In this document: positions 37,092 through 47,600 of the stretch, one piece after another
Numbering within the stretch: the stretch's first letter is position 1
How the letters are laid out: each line of letters begins with the position of its first letter
Assembly: GCF_001428895.1 (NCBI RefSeq)
Contig: NZ_LMJA01000015.1
Location: 1-64,000, forward strand
Source of the DNA: Mycobacterium sp. Root265
GTDB taxonomy: Bacteria > Actinomycetota > Actinomycetes > Mycobacteriales > Mycobacteriaceae
DNA length: 64,000 nt
Reading direction: 5' to 3'
The notes under the pieces: generated by a model
The model's input: only the letters and a program-made list of their open reading frames with translations
Told to the model about the DNA's origin: nothing
Database searches by the model: none
Made by a program: the position numbers and the translations under genes

Positions 37092-38789
37092 GTGTCGATC
37101 ACCGGTGACCTGGAGCGGGCCCGCCGGCTTGCCTGGGCCGCCGACGAGCCGGGTGCCAAGGAGCTGCTGCTGTCACTGTTGCCGGCCATCGAGCAAGCCG
37201 ACCGTGACGACCTGGCCTTGGAGGCTTTCGCCCAGCTCGGCGAGATCTATCTGGTGCGTACCGCCTACGACGGTGTGGGCGAGTGTATTCGGCGCATCCG
37301 GGACTGCATCGCGGCCTACGCCGCCCTACCGGAGCGCAACCCCGACATTCGGCACATGATGCAGCGTTACACCCGCCGTGCCGACTTCCTGCAAGCCGGC
37401 CTGCACGCCGCCCGCGGCGAACACGACGAGGCCGCGACATCGGTGTCGGCGCTGATCGCCGCCGACGGGCCGCCGGACCTGGCCGAAGAGCACCGGTATC
37501 TGGTCGGTTTCGCCCGGCTGCTCTGCGCGATCGCGCTCTCCGACGACGATCTGCACCACCTGGCGGTCCCGTTGTGGGCACAGGTGCTCGACGTGGTCGA
37601 CGTCTCCGCAGCCGACGGCAGCCACGACGACCGGCTGCTGGTGCTCGCGGGGATCGGCTACGGCGGATTCTGCGTGCAGACCGGCAGGCTCGACGAAGCA
37701 GAACCCTGGCTGCGGCGCGCCGGGGCGCGAGCAGAGAAGCACGGCTGGAAGCTGGACACCGCCCGAACGCAATTGGAACGTGCGATCGCCTGCTGGTCCG
37801 TCGGCGACCACAACGGCGTGGATCGACTCATCGATCAGGCCTACCCGGTGATCGCCAAATATGCCCGCGCCCATGATGTGTCCCGCTGCTGGTTCTACCG
37901 CGGCTTCACCAAGCTGGCCTCGGCGGCACTGGAAGAGGCCGATCAGTGCTGGGAACACGCCGAACGTCACTGGCGCGAACTCGGCAAACCGCTCCACCTT
38001 CATCGCATTCTGTTGCAGCGCAGCTGGATCCCGATCTTCTTCGGCCGCTTCGGCGAAGCGGTGGAGCTGATCGCCCAGGCCCGCACCCTGCTCGACGAAT
38101 GGCCGCGCAGCACCTGGCTGCAGTACGCCCGACTCGACGATCAACTGGGCACGGTGTGGCGGGCCGACGCGCTGGGAGATCTGGGATTCGACGGCGCCGG
38201 TGATCCCGAGGACACCTGGGACGAGGTCGAGGCCAAACATGAAGCCTCCCTGGGCACCACCAATGCCGAGACCGGTAGCCCCGGATTCGTCCGTGCGATG
38301 GCCAAGCTGGAGCAGGCCGCAGAACTCAAGGTGCCCGCGGCGCTCGCGGTGGATTCGGTGCGCTACACGATCGTCGACGCCAACGCCCGCGCACAGTGGG
38401 CGACCAGGGTGTCGGCGCCCATGCTGGCCGGTGCCTTCGCGGTGTCCTGGGAATGGGAGAACACCGCACTCACCGCCGAGCTGATCGAATACCACAGCGC
38501 CCGAGGTAGTTTCAGTACCGATACCGCAGACGAGGCCGAAGCGCCGATCTGGGCCGGAGCCCAGGCCGTGCTCGTCGACGCGGAGTTCGAACTGCCCGAC
38601 CTCGAGCTCGCCGCAGTCGCCGCCGGGTCCGTCAGTGGAGGGCCGTCGTTGACCAGACTGGGTCCGCTGCCGCCGCTGCAGATGGATCCCGGCGCCGAAC
38701 CGATCCTCGGGCACTACCGCGCCCTGGCCAAGCAGCGCTACGGCCGCGCCATCACCACCGACGACCCGGCCTGGCCGACATGGTCGTGA
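37092..38789 (+). CDS. TPR-like helical-repeat protein of the CHAT cluster
   Basis: A 565-residue soluble protein. Most of it reads as stacked helical pairs of TPR type (LALEAFAQLGEIYLVRTAYD; GYGGFCVQTGRLDEAEPWLR; FYRGFTKLASAALEEADQCW). The C-terminal 120 residues differ and may be a separate domain. Its end overlaps the CHAT protease gene by 10 bp. In known systems helical-repeat proteins hold or sense a partner for CHAT proteases, for example the TPR-CHAT protein of type III-E CRISPR. Here the role as scaffold or sensor is inferred. GTG 37092 is taken as start. Confidence 0.75.
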   Translation: MSITGDLERARRLAWAADEPGAKELLLSLLPAIEQADRDDLALEAFAQLGEIYLVRTAYDGVGECIRRIRDCIAAYAALPERNPDIRHMMQRYTRRADFLQAGLHAARGEHDEAATSVSALIAADGPPDLAEEHRYLVGFARLLCAIALSDDDLHHLAVPLWAQVLDVVDVSAADGSHDDRLLVLAGIGYGGFCVQTGRLDEAEPWLRRAGARAEKHGWKLDTARTQLERAIACWSVGDHNGVDRLIDQAYPVIAKYARAHDVSRCWFYRGFTKLASAALEEADQCWEHAERHWRELGKPLHLHRILLQRSWIPIFFGRFGEAVELIAQARTLLDEWPRSTWLQYARLDDQLGTVWRADALGDLGFDGAGDPEDTWDEVEAKHEASLGTTNAETGSPGFVRAMAKLEQAAELKVPAALAVDSVRYTIVDANARAQWATRVSAPMLAGAFAVSWEWENTALTAELIEYHSARGSFSTDTADEAEAPIWAGAQAVLVDAEFELPDLELAAVAAGSVSGGPSLTRLGPLPPLQMDPGAEPILGHYRALAKQRYGRAITTDDPAWPTWS

Positions 38790-40114
38790 CCGACCGGCAG
38801 ACCCTGATTCTGCGATTCGCCGATGTCGGTATCGCGACCTACGCCAGCCTGCGTGTCGTCGGGCAGCCCGGGCGCACCGTCACCTGGGTGGTCGAGGAGA
38901 CCATTCTGCTTGCGGCGCTGGAGGAGATCGCTGCGGCACTACCGGATCCGCGCGATGCCGAGACCGCGGTGGACGCGTTGCAGCGCGCACTCTCCGATGG
39001 CGCATTCACCACCGCGGACACCGAACTGACCCTGGCCTACCGCCTGGGCGTCCTGCTGATCTCGGCCGCGGGCTGGGATCTGCTCCAGGAATGTGTACAC
39101 GACCCGCGCGCGGTGTTGTTCGTCGCGCCAAGCGCTCGCCTGGGCCGGGTGCCGTGGGGACTGCTCGCGCTGCCCGCGGTGCGACCCGAGGTGATCGCGA
39201 TGCTGGCGGCCCGACAGGAGGCCATCACCCCGGACGGTCCGCAGCCGGCCGTGATCCCATGGCCGGACGGGGAGATCGGTGCGCTCACCGAAGGCTTCCG
39301 GTTGCTGGAGTTCGTGGATGTGCTGATGGCGGTGCCGGCCAACATCGCGCACTCGCGGCGCGTCAACACGGCGCGCCCGGAAGCGGATCCGCTGCTGATC
39401 CTCGACCCTCGGGTTCCCGGTCAGCGCCCGGATTCGGCGCTGGGGTCGGTGCTGGGCAGACCGGCGCCGGATACCGTGCTTGCGCGGCACTACGCGGACC
39501 TGATGCACCGGCGAACAGTGTTGCCGCGGGTCGACACCCCGATCGAGCTGTTCCGGCGCACCGACACCGACCGGCACTGGCTGGCCGAGGTGCTGGCCGA
39601 AATGCCCGGGCGCCTCGTCTATGTCGGGCACGCCAGCACCGGCGACGGCGCGGAACGGGCGGCTCTGCACCTCGCGTGCCGTGCCTCGGCCGAGGGATAC
39701 AGCAACCCGGTCGGCGATCACCGCCCGCTCACCGCGGCCGACCTGATGTCGGCCCAGCTGCCCATTCCGACTCGTGTTGCGTTGCTGGCCTGTGCATCCG
39801 GTGGCGACTACCGATTCGACGAGGCCACCGGGATCGTCGCGGCAATGGTGCTGGGCGGAGCGGAATTGGTGACCGCGACGCTGTGGTCGCTGCCCACCAG
39901 CGCCGGGTATCGGCGGTTCGTGTCCGGCGCACCGGCCGACCCGATGGGTACGGTCATCGCCGCGGTCGACGCCGCCCATCAGGCGGATACCGATTTCGAG
40001 GCGGCGTGCGCGGTCAACCGTTGGCAACGCGCACAACTGCGGAGCTGGCGGGACGGCGACGAATCCGCGGCACCGGTGTACTGGGCGGCGCTGGTGAGTT
40101 TCGCGGTTCTCTAG
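38780..40114 (+). CDS. CHAT-domain (caspase-like) protease
   Basis: A 444-residue protein. The C-terminal half is a CHAT domain with the catalytic dyad His284 (YVGHASTG) and Cys338 (LLACASGG), followed by GGAELVTATLWSLPT and the end segment YWAALVSFAVL, all typical. The N-terminal 150 residues are helical and of unknown fold. CHAT proteases are clan CD peptidases used in conflict or regulated-death systems, including gasdermin activation and Craspase. No CRISPR, gasdermin or STAND ATPase lies nearby. ATG 38780 overlaps the helical-repeat gene by 10 bp. Confidence 0.85.
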   Translation: MVVTDRQTLILRFADVGIATYASLRVVGQPGRTVTWVVEETILLAALEEIAAALPDPRDAETAVDALQRALSDGAFTTADTELTLAYRLGVLLISAAGWDLLQECVHDPRAVLFVAPSARLGRVPWGLLALPAVRPEVIAMLAARQEAITPDGPQPAVIPWPDGEIGALTEGFRLLEFVDVLMAVPANIAHSRRVNTARPEADPLLILDPRVPGQRPDSALGSVLGRPAPDTVLARHYADLMHRRTVLPRVDTPIELFRRTDTDRHWLAEVLAEMPGRLVYVGHASTGDGAERAALHLACRASAEGYSNPVGDHRPLTAADLMSAQLPIPTRVALLACASGGDYRFDEATGIVAAMVLGGAELVTATLWSLPTSAGYRRFVSGAPADPMGTVIAAVDAAHQADTDFEAACAVNRWQRAQLRSWRDGDESAAPVYWAALVSFAVL

Positions 40115-40118
40115 TCGA

Positions 40119-40763
40119 TCAGGCCGGCGGTACGGCCACCGCGACGGCGGATTCGTCCCCGCGCCGGTAGTACGCGTCGACGACGCTGCCCGGGCAGACC
40201 CGATCCAGTGAGGTGGCCGGGATGAGTGTCGTCTCGTGGGCCGGGAACTGCCCGCCTTCGGGCCTGCGGACCATCAGGTCGAGCACCACCTCGCGGTAAT
40301 CCTCGCGTTCGTTGCCGGTGGACCGGGCGGCCGTCACCACGCCACTGGACCTGGTGCCGTGCCGGATGAGCTCCAGCTGCGCGTCGGTGACCAGGCCCTT
40401 GTCCACCAGCATCCGGTCGAACGCGGCCCGGATGGCGACCATGTCGTCGGCGAGGGTCAGCTGTTCGCGTGCATCGGGGTCGAAGGCCACCAGCAGCACC
40501 GCGCCCGGCCGGATCTCGGCGACCACCGGGTCGCCCGGGGCACCGCGCAGCCGGCCGGTGAACTTCTGGCCCGACACGCTCTCCACCTCGACGGTGATCC
40601 GGTCGGAGACCGCGCTGACGGTGCCGATAGCGACCGCCGGTGTGCCCGCGCACCGCGGGGCCGACCGGCCGCGGGGCAGCACCGTGCCGAGGGTGGTGCC
40701 GACCGTGACGATCACGACGGCGACGGCGACGAGGACCAGGAGGATCAGCAGTGAGTCAGGCAT
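40119..40763 (-). CDS. single-pass membrane protein of unknown function
   Basis: A 214-residue protein with one N-terminal membrane helix (LLILLVLVAVAVVIVTVG) and a mostly beta soluble part (AIGTVSAVSDRITVEVESVSG ... VVAEIRPGAVLLVAF) that could be two small OB- or SH3-like barrels. No catalytic motif recognised. It lies on the opposite strand between the CHAT gene (4 bp from its stop) and the next cluster gene (about 90 bp), which it faces divergently. ATG 40763 preferred over GTG 40772. Confidence 0.65.
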   Translation of the reverse strand: MPDSLLILLVLVAVAVVIVTVGTTLGTVLPRGRSAPRCAGTPAVAIGTVSAVSDRITVEVESVSGQKFTGRLRGAPGDPVVAEIRPGAVLLVAFDPDAREQLTLADDMVAIRAAFDRMLVDKGLVTDAQLELIRHGTRSSGVVTAARSTGNEREDYREVVLDLMVRRPEGGQFPAHETTLIPATSLDRVCPGSVVDAYYRRGDESAVAVAVPPA

Positions 40764-40853
40764 GGAGAACACGGTCGCCCCCGTCGGCGGCTACCGAACC
40801 CAACTTTTCGCCGGGCGCAGCGACGGGAAAGATCTCGTGCCTATCCTGAGCGG

Positions 40854-42182
40854 GTGAGTACCGTCCCGGAGGTCGCCGCGCAGGTGGCACGCGCGTTGCC
40901 TGCGCAGCCTCGGCGCGCCGTGATCGACCGCGCCTGGCGGGCGCTGGGCCCGGGCGTCCAGGTGCTCAGCAGTGATGACGGCGGACCGCTGAGCCGCACC
41001 GTCAAGCGCATCCTGGACCCGCTGGTGTTGCGGTTGCGGTCCAACCCGCAGTATTCGACACCGGTGGTGTCCGGCGAGGTGGCCGCCGAGATGTTCGAAC
41101 TGATCGTGGCGCACCGCGACCAGCTGTGTGCCACCGCGTCCTGGTTCGCGGTGCTCAAGCTGGCGCGCCGCAAGTTGCGGCTCACCACCGGCAACGCCCA
41201 GGAACTCTACTTCCCGGTGTGCTTCGAGCTTGCTGTCACCAAAGGTGAACCGGTACAGGATGATTCGGATACCGCAGAGACAATCCTGCGCGGGATCCAC
41301 GGGGACCGGGACCGCACCGCCATCGAGGTGCTCAACCGCCACGTCGCCGACGACAAGGTGGTCGGCGCGCTGGCACGTCAGTTGCAGGCCAGTTGGTCCG
41401 ATGTGCGGCCGACCGCGGCCATCACCGACCCGTTCCTGGCAGGCCTGAGCACCGTGCTGGGTGATGCTGCCGGGCACAACGAGTCGGTGGCCCGCCAGCG
41501 GGTGTGGACCGCGCTGGTGGCTGATGCGACGCCCTACAACCTGGGTGCCCGGGCCCGCGGCCCGGCGCCGGACCTGCCGTGGTCGTTCGTCGACATCGGC
41601 CTCAGCACGGTGCTGCCGCAACCGCCGCCGCCCGTGCACGGCGGTGCCGACACCGATCGCCCGTTGAATCGCAGCGTCGTCGATCGGGTGCGCGCCACAC
41701 TGCGCCGCGCCCTGGACCGCGACGAGCTGCCCGATGTTCCGCTGCTGTGCGCCGAGGAGGTGGACCGGGCCTGCGCGCCATGGGGTCTGCTCGCCGAGGA
41801 CATCCAGGCCGCGATGGTGGCCGGGGTGGAGATCGCCGTCGAACTGGCACCACTGAACGAGGCCGCGACACCGCGTTACCGGTTGGCCGCCCAGGTCCAG
41901 GCCCGGCTGCGCAAGGAGGCCTATGTGCTGCACGCGCGGCGCTACCTCGCCGACGGGGAGGCGCTGCACCCGCGCCAGCAGCAGGTGACCAAGGAGCTCG
42001 CCGCGTTCGCCCGGCCCTATCTGAGCAGGCTGTGGGCGCGTCTGCACGGCCGCGACGTCTGGCAGGAGTCCTGCGCGGATGTCGACGAGATGCGGGCGCT
42101 GCTGGAAGGGGTGGCCCGGTCGGTGAGCCTGGATCACCGGCAGCGGATCAAGGCGATGCTCGAACTGGAGGCGGCCCGATGA
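40854..42182 (+). CDS. unrecognised helical protein of the CHAT cluster
   Basis: A 442-residue soluble, largely alpha-helical protein. Distinct stretches include FAVLKLARRKLRLTTGNAQE and KEAYVLHARRYLADGEALHP. A proline-rich break (VLPQPPPPVHGG) near residue 260 separates two halves. I recognise no family. The GTG start gives MSTVPEVAAQVARAL. Its end overlaps the next gene by ATGA, so the two are coupled. Proximity to the helical-repeat/CHAT pair suggests the four genes act together, but a membrane-protein gene on the other strand lies between. Confidence 0.65.
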   Translation: MSTVPEVAAQVARALPAQPRRAVIDRAWRALGPGVQVLSSDDGGPLSRTVKRILDPLVLRLRSNPQYSTPVVSGEVAAEMFELIVAHRDQLCATASWFAVLKLARRKLRLTTGNAQELYFPVCFELAVTKGEPVQDDSDTAETILRGIHGDRDRTAIEVLNRHVADDKVVGALARQLQASWSDVRPTAAITDPFLAGLSTVLGDAAGHNESVARQRVWTALVADATPYNLGARARGPAPDLPWSFVDIGLSTVLPQPPPPVHGGADTDRPLNRSVVDRVRATLRRALDRDELPDVPLLCAEEVDRACAPWGLLAEDIQAAMVAGVEIAVELAPLNEAATPRYRLAAQVQARLRKEAYVLHARRYLADGEALHPRQQQVTKELAAFARPYLSRLWARLHGRDVWQESCADVDEMRALLEGVARSVSLDHRQRIKAMLELEAAR

Positions 42183-43252
42183 AACTGGTTGCCGAATCCG
42201 GATTGTGGACCACCGGCGCGCAGGTGGCCGCGCCGCCCGCGGTGGCGGTCCTCGAGGTCGCCGGCGCGGTCTTGGCGTGGACGGTCGACGATCCGGCCGC
42301 GACGGCACAGCTCACCTTCACCGATGTGGCTGCCGCGGACTGGTTGTGGCGGGTGGCCGGTGAGCAGGGGCATGTGGCGGTGGTCGAGGCGCTGCGCGGC
42401 CGGACCGCCGATCCGCAGTCCAGCATCGACATCGCCGATCTCGAACTGTCCCCCCAGGTGCTGGCGCCGCTGCGCAGGCTGGCGCTCGGCCACTGGCTGC
42501 GCCGGTGGTGGCCGGCCAGTGTCCGTGACAGCATCGCCGATCTCGACATCGCGGTGCTGGACGCCGAATTGGCGCTGTTGACTGCCGCAGCGCAGGAGTT
42601 CTTCGGTGAGGACACCCTGGACTCCGATATCGAGGCGCTGCTGTCCCCACACCGCGCAGCGCTGTCCGCCCATCTGCGTGATGGAGATCCGCGGGTGGCG
42701 GCGCTGATCGAGCCCTGTCTGGAGTGGGCCGATTGGGCGGAGATGGCCGAACCCGAGGCGTTGTCGTCCGACCGGCGGCGAGATGACTATGCGCTGGCTG
42801 CCGGCGGGCCGACGGCATCGCAGGCCGACACCATCGGTGCCGGCACCGCGTCGATCAGTTGGAGCGCCGTGCCGCCGGGGGTTTTCGACGCCGCCGAGGA
42901 CACCGTCGACTGGTCGGTGCGCGGTGACGGTGCCGGGGGAGCCGTGGCCGAGGTGCGTGCCCTGCTCAGCGGCTCCGCCGCCGGGGTGCCGGTGCAGCTG
43001 CGCAGCCGCGACGTCACCGCCACCGGTGCGCTCGATGACCGCGGCACCGCGACGCTCACCCTGCCGATCTCGGAATCGGCGGCGTGGAACCATGATTGGA
43101 CATCCACCACGGTCACCGTCGGGCGGGTGGCATCGGCCGGGGAGGACCGGGCGACCCGGGACCGGCTGCGGGCCTTCGTGCGGTCGCGGTTGGCGGTACC
43201 TGCGGCAGACGCGTTCCTGGCGGAGATCCTTGCCGCCGAATCCGATTACTGA
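42179..43252 (+). CDS. unrecognised two-domain protein of the CHAT cluster
   Basis: A 357-residue soluble protein. The first 200 residues mix strands and helices; residues about 225-320 are beta-rich (ISWSAVPPGVFDAAEDTVDW, then GVPVQLRSRDVTATG and DRGTATLTLPI), like an Ig-type sandwich, and the last 35 are a helical pair. No enzyme motif found. ATG overlaps the preceding gene (ATGA). The 3' end overlaps the convergent esterase gene by 7 bp. Coupled expression with the 442-residue protein makes a stable complex plausible. Confidence 0.65.
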   Translation: MKLVAESGLWTTGAQVAAPPAVAVLEVAGAVLAWTVDDPAATAQLTFTDVAAADWLWRVAGEQGHVAVVEALRGRTADPQSSIDIADLELSPQVLAPLRRLALGHWLRRWWPASVRDSIADLDIAVLDAELALLTAAAQEFFGEDTLDSDIEALLSPHRAALSAHLRDGDPRVAALIEPCLEWADWAEMAEPEALSSDRRRDDYALAAGGPTASQADTIGAGTASISWSAVPPGVFDAAEDTVDWSVRGDGAGGAVAEVRALLSGSAAGVPVQLRSRDVTATGALDDRGTATLTLPISESAAWNHDWTSTTVTVGRVASAGEDRATRDRLRAFVRSRLAVPAADAFLAEILAAESDY

Positions 43253-44592
43253 CTCGGTCGCCGGTCGGCCACCTGCACCGCCGACGGCGCCTTGGCAGGC
43301 TGCTGCAACGCGGCCCTCGGCACGTCCGGCGTGCCGATCTGGCCGGCCAGCCACGGGAGCGCCTCGGCGAAAGCGCTTGCCGCGAATGGCCAGTCGTGCT
43401 GGCCGGGTCGGCTGACCACCGCGCAGTCGATGCCGTGGGAGGCGCCCAGCGCGCACAGCGACTGGGCGGCCGCAGCGGTCTGCGGCGGCGGTGACACACC
43501 CGCCCCGTTCACCGAGAACCAGCCCGACACCCCGGTGTACGGGCCGTGCCGGGTGATGACGGTGGTCGGATCGAAAGCGGCGTAGGCGGCGGCGTCACCG
43601 CCGAACAGGCGCTCGATGGTCTGCGCCTTCGTCCCCGAGTTCGGGCTCAGGTCACCGGCGATGTCCTCGAACGCCGAGAACCGGTCGGGGTGCATCACGG
43701 TCAGGTCGACCGCGCAGGTGCCGCCCATCGACCATCCGACGACACCCCAGTTCGTCGGATCCGGGCTGACGCCGAACTTCGAGACCATCGCCGGCACGAC
43801 ATCGTTGACGAGATGATCGGCGACCTTGCCGCGGCGGCCGTTCACGCACTCGGTGTCGTTGTTGAACGTGCCGCCCACATCGGCGAACACCAGCACCGGC
43901 GCGTTGCCGCCGTGGGTTGCGGCGAAGGCGTCGGCGGTCTGCACGGCGTTGCCCGCGCGCGCCCAGTCCGCCGGAGTGTTCATCTCGCCGCCGATCATCA
44001 TCAGGGTCGGCAGCCGGGGCGGCGGATCGGAGGCGAACCAGGCCGGCGGCAGATAGACCAACTCGCCACGGTGCTTGAAACCCGAACCGGCGTCCCCGGT
44101 GTCCACCGGCACCAGAGAACCGTTGCGCGGCACCGCGTGCCGGACCTGGAATGCGGCGACTGTCGCCATATCGGTCTGATCGGGCAGCGGTCCCGCGGTC
44201 AGCTGCACCCATGCGGTCTGCATGGTGGGGAAATAGCCGGTCCACAGATTGACGGCCAGCGCCGCGCACAGGGCGCACAGCGGGACGGCCGCGACGGCCG
44301 CGGTGCGTCGCCACCAGCGCGCCCCGCGCCAACCGGAAAACAAAGCCGCGGCGGTGAATCCGGTCAGCCCGATCCAGATCCAGAGCGTGTGCGGGGCGGG
44401 TTCGCCGGCCAGCCCCTGGCTCGTCACGTACCAGTGTGCGGCCGCAGCCACCGCGGTGCCGAAGGCGGCGGCGTCTACCAGGCGGCGCCGCACGCGCAGC
44501 GCGGCCAACAGAACCAGACCGGTGATCACCTGAACGGTCACCGGCACCCAACCGTGGGTCAAGGAATCGTGGTGCTGCAAGAGCCCGGACAT
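43246..44592 (-). CDS. membrane-anchored esterase of the mycolyltransferase-like fold
   Basis: A 448-residue protein. Four membrane helices fill residues about 14-120 (for example VTVQVITGLVLLAALRV, WIWIGLTGFTAAALFSGW). The rest is an esterase-D/Ag85-type alpha/beta hydrolase with nucleophile GWSMGGTC and a likely catalytic His in RPGQHDWPF, probably facing the periplasm. It sits beside lysX as Rv1639c does in M. tuberculosis. Ag85-like folds act on mycolates or other envelope lipids; the substrate here is unknown. ATG 44592 or GTG 44601 may be the start. Confidence 0.8.
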   Translation of the reverse strand: MSGLLQHHDSLTHGWVPVTVQVITGLVLLAALRVRRRLVDAAAFGTAVAAAAHWYVTSQGLAGEPAPHTLWIWIGLTGFTAAALFSGWRGARWWRRTAAVAAVPLCALCAALAVNLWTGYFPTMQTAWVQLTAGPLPDQTDMATVAAFQVRHAVPRNGSLVPVDTGDAGSGFKHRGELVYLPPAWFASDPPPRLPTLMMIGGEMNTPADWARAGNAVQTADAFAATHGGNAPVLVFADVGGTFNNDTECVNGRRGKVADHLVNDVVPAMVSKFGVSPDPTNWGVVGWSMGGTCAVDLTVMHPDRFSAFEDIAGDLSPNSGTKAQTIERLFGGDAAAYAAFDPTTVITRHGPYTGVSGWFSVNGAGVSPPPQTAAAAQSLCALGASHGIDCAVVSRPGQHDWPFAASAFAEALPWLAGQIGTPDVPRAALQQPAKAPSAVQVADRRPSQ

Positions 44593-44646
44593 CAGCGTCA
44601 CGAGATCATCGTGACTCTGCTTCCTGGAAAGCAGCTGTGACCGGGG

Positions 44647-47600
44647 TCAGCGAGGTTTGGCCAACGGGAACGGCAACGTCTCACGGATGCTGCGCCCGGT
44701 GATCAGCATGACCACCCGGTCCACGCCGACGCCGAGACCACCCGTGGGGGGCATGGCGTACTCGAGGGCCTGCAGGAAATCCTCGTCGAGTTCCATCGCC
44801 TCCGGGTCACCGCCGGCGGCCAGCAGCGACTGCTCTTGAAGACGCTTGCGCTGCTCCACCGGGTCGGTGAGCTCGCTGTAGGCCGTGCCCAGTTCGACAC
44901 CCCAGGCGACCAGGTCCCAGCGCTCGGCGACACCGTCGATGCTGCGGTGTGGGCGGGTCAGCGGGGAGACCGAGGTGGGGAAGTCCTTGTAGAACGTCGG
45001 GCGCTCCGTCTGCCCCTCGACCAGTCGTTCGTAGAGTTCGAGCACCACCGCGCCGGTGTCCCAGTGCATCAGATAGGGCACCCCGGCACCGTCGCAGAGG
45101 CTGCGCAACCGCTCCAGGCCGGTCTCCGGGCCGATCTGTTCGCCGAGCGCCTCGGACACCGCGCCGTGCACCGTCTTCACCGGCCAGTCCCCGGAGATGT
45201 CGACCGCGATCAATCCGCCGTCGGGGCCGGGGCGCATCACCACCTGGGCTCCGTTGGCGGCCTCGGCGGCGTTCTGGATGAGCTCGCGGCAGCCGTGCAT
45301 CCACACGTTGTAATCGGCGTGCGCCTGATACGCCTCCAGCAGTGTGAATTCCGGGTTGTGGCTGAAATCCACCCCCTCGTTGCGGAACGCGCGGCCCAGC
45401 TCGAAGACCCGCTCCACGCCACCGACGCAAAGCCGTTTCAGATACAGCTCCGGGGCGATGCGCAGGTACAGGTCGAGGTCGTAGGCGTTGATATGGGTGG
45501 TGAACGGCCGTGCGTTGGCGCCGCCGTGGATCTGCTGCAGGATCGGTGTCTCGACTTCGAGGAACCCCTTGCCCACCAACGTTTCCCGAATGGCATGCAG
45601 GATCCGGCTGCGGGCGGTGATGAGGTCGCGGGCCTCGGTGTTGATCGCGAGGTCGACGTAGCGGGTCCGGACCCGGGCCTCCGGGTCGGTCAGGCCCTTC
45701 CACTTGTCGGGCAGCGGACGCAGGCACTTACCGATCAACCGCCACCGGGTGACCAGCAGGGAGGGGGTGCCGTTGCGGCTGAGCCCCATGGTGCCGGTCA
45801 CCTCGATCAGGTCGCCGAGGTCGATCGAGGCGGTGAAGTCGGCGTTGGTGCCCTGGGTGAGGCGCGAATTGTCCAGCAGCAGTTGCACGTCGCCGGACCA
45901 ATCGCGCAGCGCGGCGAACAGCACCCCGCCGTAGTCGCGGAGCCGCAGGATGCGGCCCGCGACGGTGACGGTGACATCGGCGGCGGTGGTGGCCAGCGCC
46001 TGCTCGACGGTGTGGCTGGGTGCCTCGCCGACCGGGTAGGCGTCGATGCCGTTGTCCTGCAACGTCTTCAGCTTCGCCATTCGGACTCGCACCTGCTCGG
46101 GCAGCCGGTTGCGCTCGTCGGCGGGCAGATCCTGTTGCAGCGCACTGGCATCCGGGGCGCTGCCGTCGCGGTGCAGCAACCCGCTGTCCACCAGGTTCTT
46201 CGGCGCGGCCACGTGTTCGCCGGTGTGTTCCTTGCGGCGGGAGAACGGCAGCACCAGGAATCCCTCGGCGATCACCGAAGCCACCCCGACCCGGGGCACC
46301 TCCCGGGCGTCCTCATAGCAGGCGAACCGCGGAACCCATTCCGGCTGGTACTTCATGTTGGAGCGGTACAGGGTCTCCAGCTGCCACCACCGGGAGAAGA
46401 ACACCAGCAGCGCACGCCACAACCGGGCGACCGGGCCGGCACCCAGTTGGGCGCCCTGCTCGAAGGCCGACCGGAACATCGCGAAGTTCAATGAGATCCG
46501 GGTGATACCGAGATCCTCTGCCTGCAGGCAGATCTCACTGACCATCAGCTCGATGGTGCCGTTGGGGGACTGGGGTGACCGGCGCATCACATCCAGTGAC
46601 ACCCCATTGGCGCCCCACGGGACCAGCGAGAGCATCGCCACCACGTCGCCGTCGTTGTCATTTTCCCCAGTGCCGCCGGCCGCCACGGCCTCCACCAGCA
46701 TGCAGTCACCGTCGGCGGGATCACCCAGGCGCCCCAGCGCCATCGAGAATCCACGCTCGGTCTCGGTGTCGCGCCAGGCGTCGGCACGGCCGACGACCGT
46801 GGCCATCTCGTCGGCGGTCAGTTCGCGGTGCCTGCGGACACGGACGGTCAGCCCTGCCCGGCGGGCGCGGGTGACGGCCTGCCGGACCGGCTTCATGTCC
46901 GGGCCGGACAGCTTGAAGCGGTCGGGGTGCAGGATGGCCTCATCGCCGAGTTCGATGGCGTTGAGGCCGGCATCGCGGAACGCCTGTGCGGCAGGGGCGC
47001 TGGCGCCCATCACGCCGGGGGCCCACCCGTAGGACTTGCACAGCTTGAGCCAGGCGTCGATCGCGGCCGGCCAGGAACGCGGGTCACCGACGGGGTCCCC
47101 GCTGGCCAGACACACCCCGACCTCGACGCGGTAGGTGACGGCGGCGCGGCCGTTGGGGGCGAACACCACCGATTTGTCGCGGCGGGTGGCGAAGTAGCCC
47201 AGCGAATCGTTCTTGCCGAACAACTCCAGCAGCCCGCGGATGGCGGATTCGTCCTGACCCGTCAGCGCGTTGGTGGCCCGTTGGGATCGGAACAGCACGA
47301 TGGCCGCGACCACCAGTGCCAGCGCGCCGAACAAACCGAGCAGTGCGTTGATCAGCACACCGGGATGCTGACCGTCGAAGACCTTGGAATCGACGCCGGC
47401 AAAGGCCACCACGCGGTTGACGGCGTACCCGAACCGGTAGTCGCGCTCCAAGGTCCCTGGGAACAGTTCCAGCAGGCCCCAACCGACCAGGATGCCGACG
47501 GCCATGGCGGCCAGCAGCGTGCCGATCGCCTTGAACAGGGCACCGCGGCGCACCCTGGCCCAGAATTCGTGCCGGGCGAGCACCAGGAAGCCGATCGCGG

